Assembly (NCBI RefSeq): GCF_004193775.1
Contig: NC_041004.1
Span: forward strand, 2,246,718-2,310,717
Direction: 5' to 3'
Length of the DNA stretch: 64,000 nucleotides
Origin: Glycine soja
Taxonomy: Eukaryota; Streptophyta; Magnoliopsida; Fabales; Fabaceae
The position numbers and the translations under genes are program-made. Below, piece after piece: positions 32,332 through 45,900 of the stretch (its first letter is position 1; each line of letters opens with the position of its first letter). Below the pieces are notes generated by a model that worked only from the letters and a program-made list of their open reading frames with translations, was not told the origin of the DNA and did no database searches.

Positions 32332-33628
32332 TGACGACGGGATGATGAAAACAAAATAGATAAGCCAAAGCGTTCTTCTCCAAGGGAGAAAACGAGCGGA
32401 GTTGCCACCAATGTTTATTTGAGGAAAACGTTAGAAAAATCGAAAGAGGTATGCAAAATTTGGAAAATAAGGGTTTCGGGAGTTGTTTACGCATAGGGAA
32501 AGTATTAGCACCCCACGCACCCGTCACAAGGGATGGTAACCTTTAATCGAGTGTGCGCAACGTGACTTCAGAATTATTTTCTTTTTCCTTTTTATATTTT
32601 TATTTTTTTTAGGGTCGACAAGGGGATGCCCTTGCTCCTACGTATCCTCAGGTACGATGAGGAATTCAGACCTACATAGTTCTTTATGTCTGAACGTTTG
32701 TGTGTTAAATTGATTTTATGTTTTTGAAAGATTTACTTTAATTGCGAACAAAAAATCGTTTAAGGCGTTGGACCTTGAAACGATCTTTTAAATTTTGAAA
32801 AGCGGAGAGAATCGTTAAGGCGTTAGACCTTGAAACGATCTTTTAAATTTTGATAAGCGGAGAGAGTCGTTAAGACTTTGGACCTTGAAACAATCTCAAG
32901 TGATATTTGATAAAAAGAAGTTAATTATGAGTTGGTTTTATCTTGGTTTCGTTTATTAACTTTCAATCTCTTTTAAAGACTATTTTACAACACTAGTGAT
33001 CGGTTAAGATTGAATTTTACAAAGAAAGACGAGATTGTCGATGATGGATGGAGAAGATGAATGTGCACATAATAACAAGGGGGACCCCTAAGGGTACATA
33101 AATCACATTCAATTCCAAAAAATAAAAGTAACCGACGGTTGCACGAAGAACACAGAACAAGAAAACAACGTAGGGAATGATCGCGGTCGCGATTCGTTAG
33201 CGCCTCGGCTTCGTTTCCTCTTCTTTCTTCTTCTTCTTTCTTAATTCTACCAATTCCCTCCACTTCTGAACCTTGTCCCTTTAAAACACCCCTAGGATGC
33301 AAAAGGCCACCTTAGGGCGATTACAGCTCACTCAAGTGAGCTGAAACTTAACCTTGAAGCAGGAAGCTCGCCCAGGTGAGCTAGTCCCTTAGCCTTGAAG
33401 TTATTTGGTGGCCCAAGCGAGCCAAATGCTGGCCTAGGTGAGATGGGGCCTAGGAAAAACAAGGAAAAGACCTTTTTGCCCTCCTTTCTTTGTATCTTTT
33501 GTCTTCCTGATCGAAACACCAAATGGTTTCTTGCTTTGCACTGTAACTGGCGTTTAACACTGTAAGTCGACTAGCAAGGATCAAAAGATCAACGAACAGT
33601 AGTCCCCAGACGAAATTAGGCTATGACA
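32332..33628 (-). mobile_element. solo LTR, Ogre/Tat-type Gypsy-like
   Basis: On the minus strand the segment starts TGTCATAGCCTAATTTCGTC (33628) and ends CATCATCCCGTCGTCA (32332), giving TG...CA ends and about 1.3 kb. Typical LTR phrases are present: GGGGTGCTAATACTTTCCC and TGGTGGCAACTCCGCTCGTT. Tandem AACGATCTTTTAAATTTTGA units lie at 32770-32900. No internal coding region flanks it. I see no clear 5-bp target duplication (CTATC against AAAAC), so it may be truncated. The family assignment rests on memory of similar legume LTRs. Confidence 0.6.
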
Positions 33629-34190
33629 AAAACCTCTCACAACTTTTCACCATTTTCAAAATATATTCAAATTCCATCATTATTTTGAAAATCACATTGT
33701 TTTAGACAAAAGTATCTAGCGAATTGAATATTTACTTAATAAGTCATGGGTTTGACTCATTTGAAAAGCCTTGAACCAAATAGTCATTAGAATTAGCGGT
33801 TATAACTTACACATACAATCTTGATGTCATTGAATGAATTACAAAAGTGACAATTTAGTAAGGCTTTAGTTAGGTATTCTTTTCATGAGAGCTTTAAGAG
33901 TCAAACACTTAACACAAAGAAGTGGGCTTACTTCACTCCTATATAGGTAAACTTTGTAAGGAGTGTCTCATCATAAACACTTCAGTTCATATATGGTATA
34001 GCTTATAAGTCCATTAAAAACAAATTATTCAACCTTCCACTGTTATTTACTTTATGGTCCAACTACTTTTAAACCCTTGGGATGTATCTATTGTTAAGTA
34101 CTTGTAACCACTCTTAAATGTGAGTTAGGTTTTCATTGTTGTTGATTAATTAAATATGGGTTTGAGTCTCGTCCCCAATGATGTTTTACA
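33629..34190. other. unassigned spacer
   Basis: AT-rich sequence between two LTR-like segments. Nothing was recognised. Confidence 0.35.
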
Positions 34191-35620
34191 TACAACATCA
34201 CTTGTGAATCCTTATTAGAATCACTATCAAAATCAAATTGAAGAAACATTGAAAGATTCTAAGATTAAAAACATCATAATAATGTCAAGAAGAATGTACC
34301 AAAATCAAGCCATTGAAGGATTCTGAGATTACCACATCAAAATTGTGAGAGTGACAATAAAACTTTAGACTCTTTGCATCAAAATTGTTGAAGCAACAAC
34401 ATGTCATCCATATGACTCACACATCTAAGGTGTCATCAAAAGATTGGAGTTTGTAACATCAAAATGACTTTTGGATCAACATTAGATCTTCCATATGAAT
34501 CACAAATACTTAGGGTTCATCAGAAGTTGAAGATTGTCCAACTTGAAAGATGCAAGAAGATTAAGAAATTGAGGTTTATTCATGAGAACATCTGATATGC
34601 TACATCAGAATGAGAAAGTATTTCTGAAGTCTGAAACAAGGACAAATGATCACACAACAACAACAACAATTTTCCCAAGGATTCTACTTAAGAAGAAATG
34701 TGTGTTGTGAAGTAATGAAGGATGAAATTGAGTTATCTACGAAGACACATCATTAAATCTTCATCAAGAGAAGCCTACATCAGAATATGCCTTCTCTCAG
34801 AAAAGCATTAAAAAGTGTTTTATGATGTATTTTCACAAGTGGCTCAGAATGACTACATCAAAATGAAGAGCTCAAAATGGATCCAAACTTTTGACAGGAC
34901 ACACAGAGCTATCACATTTCAAATTTCTGCAAGAAGAAGATGCTTAGTTGTGGACTCACCTCCAATGGCTATATCTTTGAGGTGTATAAAAGGACTTTGA
35001 GGTAGCCATTTGAAGTATCCAACTAAAGCAATCAATAAGCTAAACACACAAGTTATTCTCTGAATGAGAAATCTGCTTCAACCTCTCTATTGAGATCTGT
35101 TGAGAGTGACTACCTTCCATCCAAATACCTTTGAGCTATATTTGTAACAAAGTAAGAGTGTGAATTGTACTTCCTGAGTGGAAACCCCTTTTAGGGAGAA
35201 TCTATTTTTTTGTGCAGTGATTCACATAAACCTCTTTGTTGTGCATTTGAAAGGCTCCAAGCCAAGACCAAGGTGTGGTGGTGAGGGAGCAAGTGTGTTG
35301 TGAGATTAAGGGGATTGTGTTGCTAGGACTTGAGTGAAGTCCTATGTAGTTTTGAAACTTAGGTTGAAGTGATTGTTGTTATAAACCGATTGTGTTAATG
35401 GTGGTTGTAATAGTGAAAATCTCACTGAAAGAGTAAGGACTAGACGTGGCCTTGGGTTTAGGGTGAACAAGTATAAATCTATTGTGTCATCTTCTTCCAT
35501 TTTCCACTTTTTGTTGTTTTCTTCATCTTGTCCTAATAGTATGCTTTTGATAATCAAATTTAGTGAAATAGAGGTTAAGAAACTCAAACACGACATTAAT
35601 CAAATCTTTTTAAGATTAGC
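34191..35620 (+). mobile_element. Copia-like LTR remnant (SIRE/Maximus style)
   Basis: The stretch is rich in ACATCAAAAT / GAAGATT phrases, then has an LTR-style R-U5 region: GGAAACCCCTTTTAGGGAG, GTGAAAATCTCACTGAAAGA, GGACTAGACGTGGCCTTGGG and GTGAACAAGTATAAATCT, followed by a pyrimidine-rich run. This order is typical of large legume Copia LTRs. The ends were not resolved and there is no gag or pol next to it, so it is a solo LTR or fragment. Confidence 0.45.
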
Positions 35621-37871
35621 AAAAGGTTGAAGTTTCATCCTGAACAAAAACACTTTTCTGAAGCTGTTAAGTTTTCATTCCAAGCTTAGAACAAATATTC
35701 ATTCTGAACTATCACTTTCTGATCTATCCTCATAAGCATTAAACTGTTTTTAAAAGAGCATAAATTTTTGAAAATGCAATTTAACTCCCCATTCTTATGT
35801 TATTTTATTCACTTTAGGGTACACACACAATCACATGGTTAATTTACTAATCACACTCTCAAGACTCAACTATCAATATGGGTAAGCCATCAACAATTAT
35901 AATCATCATGGTAGCCAAGGAGACTTAACCATGAATATATACTAACCCCAACCTCAAGTAACCCTTGTTAAGAGTGAACATGGGTCAAGTTGGGTGACAT
36001 TTATCTTTTCCCAAATCGACCTTAAGTTTTGATCGGGTTATTTTTCAAAACATTAAACCTAACTCGATTAAGACCATAAATATATGGGATAAGATCAAAT
36101 CAACTTGATTTTTTTAACACAATATAATAATTTTAACATTATGCAAAGTTCAATTGTAGAATAAAATAAGTGCAAAACTTAAATAAAAGGTATACTTAAT
36201 AATATGTATTTTAAAATAAACAAATTCTATATAAAGATAATTTCATGTTATACAAAATATTAAATATCAAATAACAATTTTATCATTAATATGCAATCAT
36301 TAAAAAACTTATATATTTTTTTAAGAGAATATTAGATTCTAAACCAGGTTGAGACGATTAGAAACATAATATGAACTTGTCTTAAATATCATTTTTTCCT
36401 AATAGCTTGTGAAACTCACTTTTTATGCCATTCATACTATATTTATGATCCTTTTTGGTTTTGAACATTAATGAATTTCTATAGTTTTGTGTAGGTGAAT
36501 CTAATGAAAAATATTCACATCTCGAATCTATAACAAAAGGTTAAAATCGCGTTCCAAAATAAAAAATGATTAATATTTTAAAAAGGACAAACGTGTTATA
36601 AAAAATATTATTTAAGGAATCATTTTACAAATTTTAATAAATAAGGGACCATATTAAAATCTAAAATAAAGTTAAAGGAGCAAATAAATAATTTACCCAA
36701 ATGAATATAACATATTATATTTAAGAAACGATGCAGTGTGATCATCATAATTTACATAACAGGAGTAAAACTTACATAACAAGAGTAAAACTAAAATCTA
36801 AAAACAAGTTTTATCTTTTAAAAATTAAAACTAATATCTACCGAATCGAGCATATTCAATATATTTGGGTTCTTAATTCCTTTTTGTAGTTACATAAAAA
36901 TTAAAAATATTCATTAGTTTTCATTTTAACCGTTAAACTTAACTTAAATTCTTAACTTCCATTTTTTTTAATCCTCATGATAGTAGAAAATATCTATTAA
37001 TTTTACATATAATTAATTTTCATTGAAAAAATCAATTTTAATGAATCTTTATTTCCAATTATATTCTATACATTCATAAGACTCAAATGTAACATGTTAC
37101 TAAAGAAGACCGAGTCATTCTACTCTCACAAACAATAACTTGATTACTTGATCTTAACTTACATTTAATAAGTCTCATGTAATAAATGTCTCATATTTAT
37201 ACTTTTATTATTGGTTACAATATTAATTCATATATTCTTAATTATAAAACAATAAATACACACAAAAAAGACTAGATTATAAATTTGATTCGTGTTTAAT
37301 TCTTGATATGCAATTTTGACTCCTTTATGTTTTTTTTTCCGTGATTTTAGTACTTTATTTTAAAAAATTACAGTTTTAGTCTAATCATTAATTTTTTGTA
37401 CATTTTCTTTCTTTTATTTTTGATAGATTGAACTCTAAATTTAACACATTTAAGATATCATAAAAATAATTTAATTAATTAAAATTTAAAAAATAAAAAA
37501 ATAAATTATACAAATTTGAGAATTCAATTAAAAGAGATCAAAATTATAATTTAGCTCATAAAAATGTTATAAAAATTGTAACGGTAATTTTGTAACCATT
37601 GCGAACATGCTTGGTTAAACTATGGTGAGACCAAGCCTAGTTTTGCTAACGAATCATACTTCTCTTTTTGGGTTCATTTTAGAATAATTCGTGCACAACA
37701 ATTTGCATGGAGAACCGTATGATACATGCACTAACTTATTATTTCACTTTTTTAAACCTTTCAATCCTCACCAGTCACACTAGCACAATACTGAACACCA
37801 TCAAGGATAAACAACAGTCGAAACATTGGTTTTTAGTTGTTAAGCAACTTTTGTTGTTGTAAGCAACCTTG
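35621..37871. other. gene-less AT-rich DNA upstream of the PPR duplicate
   Basis: Mostly A/T-rich spacer. The part at 37300-37560 has weak foldback character (GATTTTAGTACTTTATTTT against AATAAATTATACAAATTTG-type arms) and could be an old MITE. No gene is supported. Confidence 0.4.
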
Positions 37872-40817
37872 CATACGAACTCCAACTCATTTGTTTCAGT
37901 TACTTACGTAAATGCTCTTATGTTCTTCTTTTGTATCTCAGAACCTTAACCAGACCCAACTCGTTCGGACATAGTGGGGACCACTATGACTCGCTATTCT
38001 CGTCTATAGTCATGCTATGCCCTCTTAAAACCCTTCACAGAGTACCGTTGCAACTATCATTCAGACTTGGTTCCAAATTCTTTCACGCACTCAAACATGA
38101 CCACCACCTGTTCGACATTATTCCCCACCCAAATGCTGCCTCAGTTAACCATTCCATGCTCAACTGTTTGCACAGCCGCCTTCCCTTTCAAGCTCTCACC
38201 GCATTCAAGAACCATTTCCAGTTGCATTCTCTTGAAAATGTTGATGAGGTTACCGTTGCCTTGTCCCTCAAGGCATGTCAGGGAGAGTCAAAACTCGGGT
38301 GTCAAATCCACGGATTTGCGGTATGTAGTGGGTTTGTGTCGTTTGTCACGGTGTCGAATTCGCTCATGAAAATGTACTGCAAGTCTGGGAATTTTGGGTA
38401 GGCTTTGATTGTGTTTGAGAATTTGAGTCATCCTGACATAGTGTCTTGGAATACTGTGCTTTCAGGGTTTGAGGAGAGTGTGGATGCTTTGAATTTTGCA
38501 CGTTCTATGCATTTTCGTGGGATAGCTTTTGATCTGGTGACATATACTTCTGCTCTTGCATTTTGTTGGGGTGATCATGGATTTTTATTTGGGTGGCAAT
38601 TGCATTCTCTTGTGGTTAAGTGTGGATTTGGTTGTGAAGTTTTTATAGGGAATGCACTTGTAACTATGTATTCAAGGCGGGGGATGTTGGATGAGGTTAG
38701 GAGAGTGTTTGCTGAAATGCCTGAAAGAGATTTGGTTTCGTGGAATGCGATGATTTTAGGGTATGCTCAAGAGGGCAAATGTTATGGGTTGGAAGCAGTT
38801 TTATTGTTTGTCAACATGGTAAGACATGGTATGTTAATTGATCATGTTTCACTTACAGGTGCAGTTTCTGCTTGTGGTCATATGAACAACTTAGAGCTTG
38901 GGAGGCAGATACATGGTTTGACCCAGAAAGTGGGATATGGAACACATGTTTCAGTTTGCAATGTTTTGATGTCAACTTATTCAAAATGTGAGGTCCCTAA
39001 AGATGCCAAAGCTGTTTTTGAGTGCATTAGTAATCGGAATGTAGTGTCTTGGACGACAATGATTTCTATTCAAGAAGAAGATGCAGTGTCTCTCTTTAAT
39101 GCAATGAGAATTAATGGTGTGTATCCAAATGATGTTACATTTATAGGATTAATACATGTTGTAACAATCAGGAATTTATTGACAGAAGGTCTAACGATTC
39201 ATGGGTTATGCATAAAAAGCTACTTTTTGTCGGAACAAACTGTCTCCAACAGCCTCATTACCATGTATGCCAAGTTTGAGTGCATTCAAGAATCAACCAA
39301 GATTTTTGAGGAGCTTAACTGTCAAGAAACAGTATCATGGAATGCATTAATTTCAGGGTATGCTCAAAATGGCTCATATAAAGAAGCTTTGCTCACATTT
39401 TTGTCTGCAGTTAAGTAGATAATGCCCAATCAATACACATTTGGTAGTGTTTTAAATGCTATTGCTGCGGCTGAGGATATATCATTGAACCATGGGCAAA
39501 GTTGGTTTCAGGGGCTCTGCTTGACATGTGTGGCAAGCGTGGCGACATAATTGAGTCTCAAAGAGTGTTCAATGAGACACCTGAACGAACCCAGTTTGCT
39601 AGGACAGCCATAATATCTCCCTATGCCCGCCATGGAGTCTTTGAGTCAGTGATGAGTTTGTATACAGAAATGGAGAGGGAAGGAATCAATCCTGCCTCCA
39701 TCACTTTCCTTTCTGTTTTGGCTGCATGTTGTAGAAAGGGCATGATTGATGTCGGTCATAGAGTCTTTGACTCTATGGTGAAGAAACATTCAATTGAGCC
39801 AACCTCTGAGCATTATTCTATTATGGTGGACATGTTAGGCCGTGTAGGACGACTAGATGAGGCAGAAGAGTTGATGCACCAGATTCCAGGAGGGCCTGGA
39901 TTGTCAGTGTTGCAAAGTTTGCTTGGGTCTTGTAGATTACATGGGAATATGGAGATGGCTGAGAAGGTTGTTGGTAGATTGATAGAAATGGATCCTGCAA
40001 GTTCAGGTCCATATGTGTTAATGGCAAACTTGTATGCTGAGAAAGGAAAGTGGGAGAAAGTTGCTGAAGTGCGAAGAGGGATGAGAGGGAGGGGAGTAAA
40101 GAAGGAAGTTGGATTTAGTTGGGTGGATGTTTCTAATGTTGATTCCTTATATTTGCATGGTTTCTCCTCTGGGGATAAGTCACATCCAGAGTCTGAGAAT
40201 ATTTGTAAAATTGCCGAGTTTCTGGGACTGCAAATGAAAATTTTGAAAGAGAACAGAGAAACGGAAGGAGAGTGGTATCATGAGTAACAAATCCTAAAAT
40301 AAATGAGGATTTTGTATTAAAGAGCTATGGATTTCTAACTTGATCTTATTCTTTTAAAATATATATTTTTTTCATTTATGTATTGAATTGTACTCAATTT
40401 TCATGTTACAAATTTGTGCTGTGGGACTTTAAGTTTGACTTTGTTGGTTTTGCTGTAACTCATTTTCTTGTAAAAAGAAAAGCAGAGAAAAATGTGTTAA
40501 ACCTTTATGTTTAAAAAAATATCATTGGGTGTGTTCTGATCTGGATCACTGTTATCGTGGGAATTCAGGAAAGTTAGGGATTTATATTGTTGTTTTTCAT
40601 ATGTTTGTTCAAATGTGTCTGAGTAAAATTAGGAATTTTCGTTATTGACTTTTAATATGAAGAAGAAGAATGGTGACAGTATGAGTAAATAATAGCTGAA
40701 GTTGTAGGAGTAAATTATTGGATAAAGTTCTTATATTCATTTTTGTGAGCCATAACATTGCCTTGTTTACACTTTACAGTAACAATTTTGTTTTTGAACA
40801 ACTTAATACGTGTTGGT
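37872..40817 (+). repeat. PPR duplication unit, outer copy
   Basis: Homology to 43454-46427 begins at CATACGAACTCCAACTCATT and ends at TGTTGGT. It therefore covers about 140 bases before and 530 bases after the PPR coding region. A 12-bp insertion (near 37942) and a 43-bp deletion (near 39503) distinguish this copy. Confidence 0.92.
38012..40287 (+). pseudogene. pentatricopeptide repeat (PLS, E-class) gene, dead copy
   Basis: This is a near-identical relative of the intact gene at 43582. It is broken by TAG at 38399-38401 (AAG in the sister), TAG at 39416-39418 (GAG in the sister), and a 43-bp deletion near 39503 that shifts the frame. Downstream of the deletion the frame is again open to the stop shared with the sister at 40287. 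Several substitutions also hit conserved residues, for example Trp to Arg at 39601 (AWTAIIS to ARTAIIS) and Tyr to Cys in LLDMYGK. All PPR motifs are otherwise readable. It could be transcribed but cannot make a full protein. Confidence 0.93.
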
Positions 40818-42860
40818 AAAAATGGAAGTAATAATTGTGTCTCCCCAAGTAGAGTTCACTATTATGATTTCGTTTTCTTCATGTCTTCCTTGATGAGTCA
40901 CAGCCATAGCCACAGCTAAAATAAATTACTTACAGGACCTTTTCTCAGGATATCATTTTCAATTTTCTGGGTGACAATAATCCAGTGTTGTTCTTTGACT
41001 ATAGTTTCTCATGTATACCATTGCAGGCAATGCCAATTTTTAGACAGACAGAAAGTACGATTGAAGAATTGAGGATGCAATACATTTTATCAATAACTAG
41101 TTTTCAGTGGGTGACCCTACCGCCTAAGCAACACCTTTTCTGACAGCAGCTTCTTTTACTCTGGCTTCTCATGATCTATTGACTGCAAGCACGTTGAATC
41201 CGTTGGCTAGCACAAGATGCTAAACTTAACAGTTCATCTGACCAAAAGTTTGGGGATGCATTTTGTGAAGGCTAGACATGGACATCCAGAATGGATTAAT
41301 AATGCAAATAACATTGGTAATGGTTTCTTTTTAAACATAGCTGGTGCAATCATTTTAGATGCCGTGAGCTGTTGTTCGCTGCAAAAAGAAATGTAATTGC
41401 TCAACTGGTCAAGACAGAGACACAGTGAACTGTTATTTTGGTTCTTATTACCCTTGGGATTATCCTCTTCTTTTGTCAATTTTTCTTCTAATCTTTCAGC
41501 GTATCCTCCCCCACCCTATAATCCTATTATCTTCAGTTAGATTTTATGCTTATCTATGATAATTGATAACTTTTTCCATAAAATGCTTAGCATTTCATGT
41601 TTCAAACTCTTCCCGAAATGGTTTAGAGCTACATTGTATGAAGCTTTAGCCCTCAAATTGTTGTTCTACTTGTTGCAGAGAACTGGTATGAAAAAGATGG
41701 CAACTATGCACCACATGTTTCTAGAAAAGTTCCAATTCCCAGCACTACTCTTTAAGATAGCAACTCAAACCTCATCAGAGCATAAAGAAAAAGTAAACAG
41801 AAAACCAAGTGTCGCACCCACATGTTTTGCATTGAGAAGTCTGTGGTTGGAGCCGTTGGCATTTCATTGATGTTCAATCAATGACAATAAGGATGAGAAT
41901 AGATTAGGCAAAAGGTATTTTAAAATCTTATCTAGTTTAAAAGGATAAGTTTTGCATCATTTTGAAAATGTTGACGACACCACAAGTTTAGTTCAATTGG
42001 TTGAATAAAGTGTTAAACTCCTTGGTTTTGTCTTCAATTGTTATGGAAAAAAAAATAAAAAAAGGTTGATGACAAAGAATTTTTATTATTATTACATTAA
42101 TTTTTACTGTAATGCTTTAAAATTATATACTTGTTGATTTATCTAAGAAAATTTAAGCCTTTTGCCTTGCATATTTTGGTTTAAATGTATTACTCTATTA
42201 AGCAATAAGTTCATTGACTTATTAGCAAGTATTATGTGCATTGGTGAGTAATTTTACAGAAAAATATGTATTAATTTAAATAAGTAAGAAAATATAAATA
42301 GCTTAGATTTTGTGAGAAAAAGGTAAATTTAAAGGGCAGTTAAAATATATTAATTTGAGATTACAAGTAATTGAGATTTGAGAAGAAAAACAAATTTTAA
42401 TATAAGAAAGTAATTTCAAATAAGTAAAAATGGGAGAGGGAGGAAGAAAAAAAGGGAATCTTAACACGCTAAAAATTGAAATAATTAAAATTTGTGAGTT
42501 TTTAAAAATTTCAAAATACGTGTTAAATAATACTAAAGTAACGTGTCACAAGGGAAATAAAGTAAAATAGGTTTTTTCTCATTTGAAAATTAAGCTCATA
42601 TTTATGATTTAGAAGGTAATTTATAAATTCGTACTGTAAAGTATGTTTGTTTTTTTTTTTTTTTTAAAAATTCAACCTAAGTCATACTTAATAATTGATT
42701 ATTTAGTATTTGAGTTTGTGTTCATTTATTTGCAATTTTGATAATTTTCAATTTCAACTACCGGTATGCCAAGAATAACGAAAGAAAAAGGGGGCAAAAA
42801 AACCCTATAAATTTAGCGCTGCAAAGTGTATATTCAAAAAGCAAAACCCAACACAACGCG
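40818..42860. other. spacer between the PPR pseudogene and CYP18-1
   Basis: No gene is supported. Short frames near 41234-41870 carry no recognisable domain. The last few hundred bases should contain the CYP18-1 promoter. Confidence 0.45.
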
Positions 42861-42862
42861 AT

Positions 42863-42880
42863 CCTCTCTCTCTCTCTCTC
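42863..42880 (+). promoter_or_regulatory. CT repeat in the CYP18-1 leader
   Basis: A run of about nine CT units lies some 100 bases before the ATG. Such CT (GAGA-complement) tracts are common around plant transcription start sites. Confidence 0.5.
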
Positions 42881-42981
42881 AGAATCTAGCTTGCAATCCT
42901 TACTCGCCACAAAATCAAAGGCTTCCTTCCACTGAGAGAGAACACACTCGTTCGAATCAAAATCAAAACGAGAAAAAGAAA

Positions 42982-45900
42982 ATGGTTAGTTGCATCACTC
43001 ATTCAATCCTATTCACTCTCACACACTTCGTGTGTGTATGCGTTAATTCAATTCCTTCTAACTTATTTTGCTTTGGTTTTCAGTCGGTGACTCTGCACAC
43101 AAACCTAGGCGACATCAAATGCGAAATCTTCTGCGACGAGGTCCCCAAATCCTCCGAGGTATGGTTATCTTCTCCCCTTCATTTCAATTGCTTTCAGGAA
43201 AAGACTCAAAAGTATTCTGCTTTAATTACCCTATTTGTCAAACCATAAAACTTAGGCGCGAGCGAGCTTGTGCTTTTAGTGCTATCTTTTCTTTTCCGAA
43301 ATTTAGGATTTTTAATCCTAATTTTGTTAGCTGTAATTTTCAGTTTTGATTGGAGAATAAAACTAAGTGCGCGTTTGGACGAGCAGTTGCAAAATTGATC
43401 TAGAAGTGATGCAATTTATGTCTGAACTTTTTATTTATAAAGGCTCAATCTTACATACGAACTCCAACTCATTTGTTTCAGTTACTTACGTAAATGCTCT
43501 TATTTTCTTCTTTTGTATCTCAGACCCAACTCGTTCGGGCATAGTGGGGACCACTATGACTCGCTATTCTCGTCTATAGTCATGTTATGCCCTCTCAAAA
43601 CCCGTCACAGAGTACCGTTGCAACTATCATTCAGACTTTGTTCCAAATTCTTCCACGCACTCAAACATGACCACCACCAGTTCGACTTTATTCCCCACCC
43701 AAATGCTGCCTCAGTTAACCATTCCATGCTCAACTGTTTGCACAGCCGCCTTCCCTTTCAAGCTCTCACCGCATTCAAGAACCATTTCCAGTTGCATTCT
43801 CTTGAAAATGTTGATGAGGTTACCGTTGCCTTGTCCCTCAAGGCATGTCAGGGAGAGTCAAAACTCGGGTGTCAAATCCACGGATTTGCGGTATGTAGTG
43901 GGTTTGTGTCGTTTGTCACGGTGTCAAATTCGCTCATGAAAATGTACTGCAAGTCTGGGAATTTTGGGAAGGCTTTGATTGTGTTTGAGAATTTGAGTCA
44001 TCCTGACATAGTGTCTTGGAATACTGTGCTTTCGGGGTTTGAGGAGAGTGTGGATGCTTTGAATTTTGCACGGTCTATGCATTATTGTGGGATAGCTTTT
44101 GATCCGGTGACATATACTTCTGCTCTTGCATTTTGTTGGGGTGATCATGGGTTTTTATTTGGGTGGCAATTGCATTCTCTTGTGGTTAAGTGTGGACTTG
44201 GTTGTGAAGTTTTTATAGGGAATGCACTTGTAACTATGTATTCAAGGTGGGGGATGTTGGATGAGGCTAGGAGAGTGTTTGATGAAATGCCTGAAAGAGA
44301 TTTGGTTTCGTGGAATGCAATGATTTCAGGGTATGCTCAAGAGGGCAAATGTTATGGGTTAGAAGCAGTTTTATTGTTTGTCAACATGGTAAGACATGGT
44401 ATGTTAATTGATCATGTTTCACTTACAGGTGCAGTTTCTGCTTGTGGTCATATGAAAAACTTAGAGCTTGGGAGGCAGATACATGGTTTGACCCAGAAAG
44501 TGGGATATGGAACACATGTTTCAGTTTGCAATGTTTTGATGTCAACTTATTCAAAATGTGAGGTCCCTAAAGATGCAAAAGCTGTTTTTGAGAGCATTAG
44601 TAATCGGAATGTAGTGTCTTGGACGACAATGATTTCTATTGACGAAGAAGATGCAGTGTCTCTCTTCAATGCCATGAGAGTTAATGGCGTGTATCCAAAT
44701 GATGTTACATTTATAGGATTAATACATGCTGTAACAATCAGGAATTTAGTGACAGAAGGTCTAACGATTCATGGGCTATGCATAAAAAGCTGCTTTTTGT
44801 CGGAACAAACTGTCTCCAACAGCTTCATTACCATGTATGCCAAGTTTGAGTGCATTCAAGAATCAACCAAGATTTTTGAGGAGCTTAACTGTCGAGAAAC
44901 AGTATCATGGAATGCATTAATTTCAGGGTATGCTCAAAATGGCTCATATAAAGAAGCTTTGCTCACATATTTGTCTGCAGTTAAGGAGATAAAGCCCAAT
45001 CAATACACATTTGGTAGTGTTTTAAATGCTATTGCTGCGGCTGAGGATATATCATTGAACCATGGGAAAAGTTGCCATTCTCACTTGCTCAAACTTGGTT
45101 TAGGCACTGATCCAATTGTTTCAGGGGCTCTGCTTGACATGTATGGCAAGCGTGGTGACATAATTGAGTCTCAAAGAGTGTTCAATGAGACACTTGAACG
45201 AACCCAGTTTGCTTGGACAGCCATAATATCTGCCTATGCCCGCCATGGAGACTTTGAGTCAGTGATGAGTTTGTATACAGAAATGGAGAGGGAAGGAATC
45301 AATCCTGACTCCATCACTTTCCTTTCTGTTTTGGCTGCATGTTGTAGAAAGGGCATGGTTGATGCCGGCCATAGAGTCTTTGACTCTATGGTGAAGAAAC
45401 ATTCAATTGAGCCAACCTCTGAGCATTATTCTATTATGGTGGACATGTTGGGCCGTGTTGGACGACTAGATGAGGCAGAAGAGTTGATGCACCAGATTCC
45501 AGGAGGGCCTGGATTGTCAGTGTTGCAAAGTTTGCTTGGGTCTTGTAGATTACATGGGAATATGGAGATGGCTGAGAAGGTTGTTGGTAGATTGATAGAA
45601 ATGGATCCTGCAAGTTCAGGTCCATATGTGTTAATGGCAAACTTGTATGCTGAGAAAGGAAAGTGGGAGAAAGTTGCTGAAGTGCGAAGAGGGATGAGAG
45701 GGAGGGGAGTAAAGAAGGAAGTCGGATTTAGTTGGGTGGATGTTTCTAATGTTGATTCCTTATATTTGCATGGTTTCTCCTCTGGGGATAAGTCACATCC
45801 AGAGTCTGAGAATATTTGTAAAATTGCCGAGTTTCTGGGACTGCAAATGAAAATTTTGAAAGAGAACAGAGAAAGGGAAGGAGAGTGGTATAATGAGTAA

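Noticed and set aside
32327..33633. Target-site duplication for the Ogre-like LTR
   Set aside because: The 5-bp flanks (CTATC and AAAAC) do not match, so the exact ends stay uncertain.
41985..42040. tRNA-like TAGTTCAATTGGTTGAATAA
   Set aside because: It resembles a D arm by chance; there are no pairing acceptor, anticodon or T arms.
43513..43581. Longer N terminus for the PPR protein
   Set aside because: The 23 extra codons begin with TTG and contain no ATG; the first ATG is 43582.
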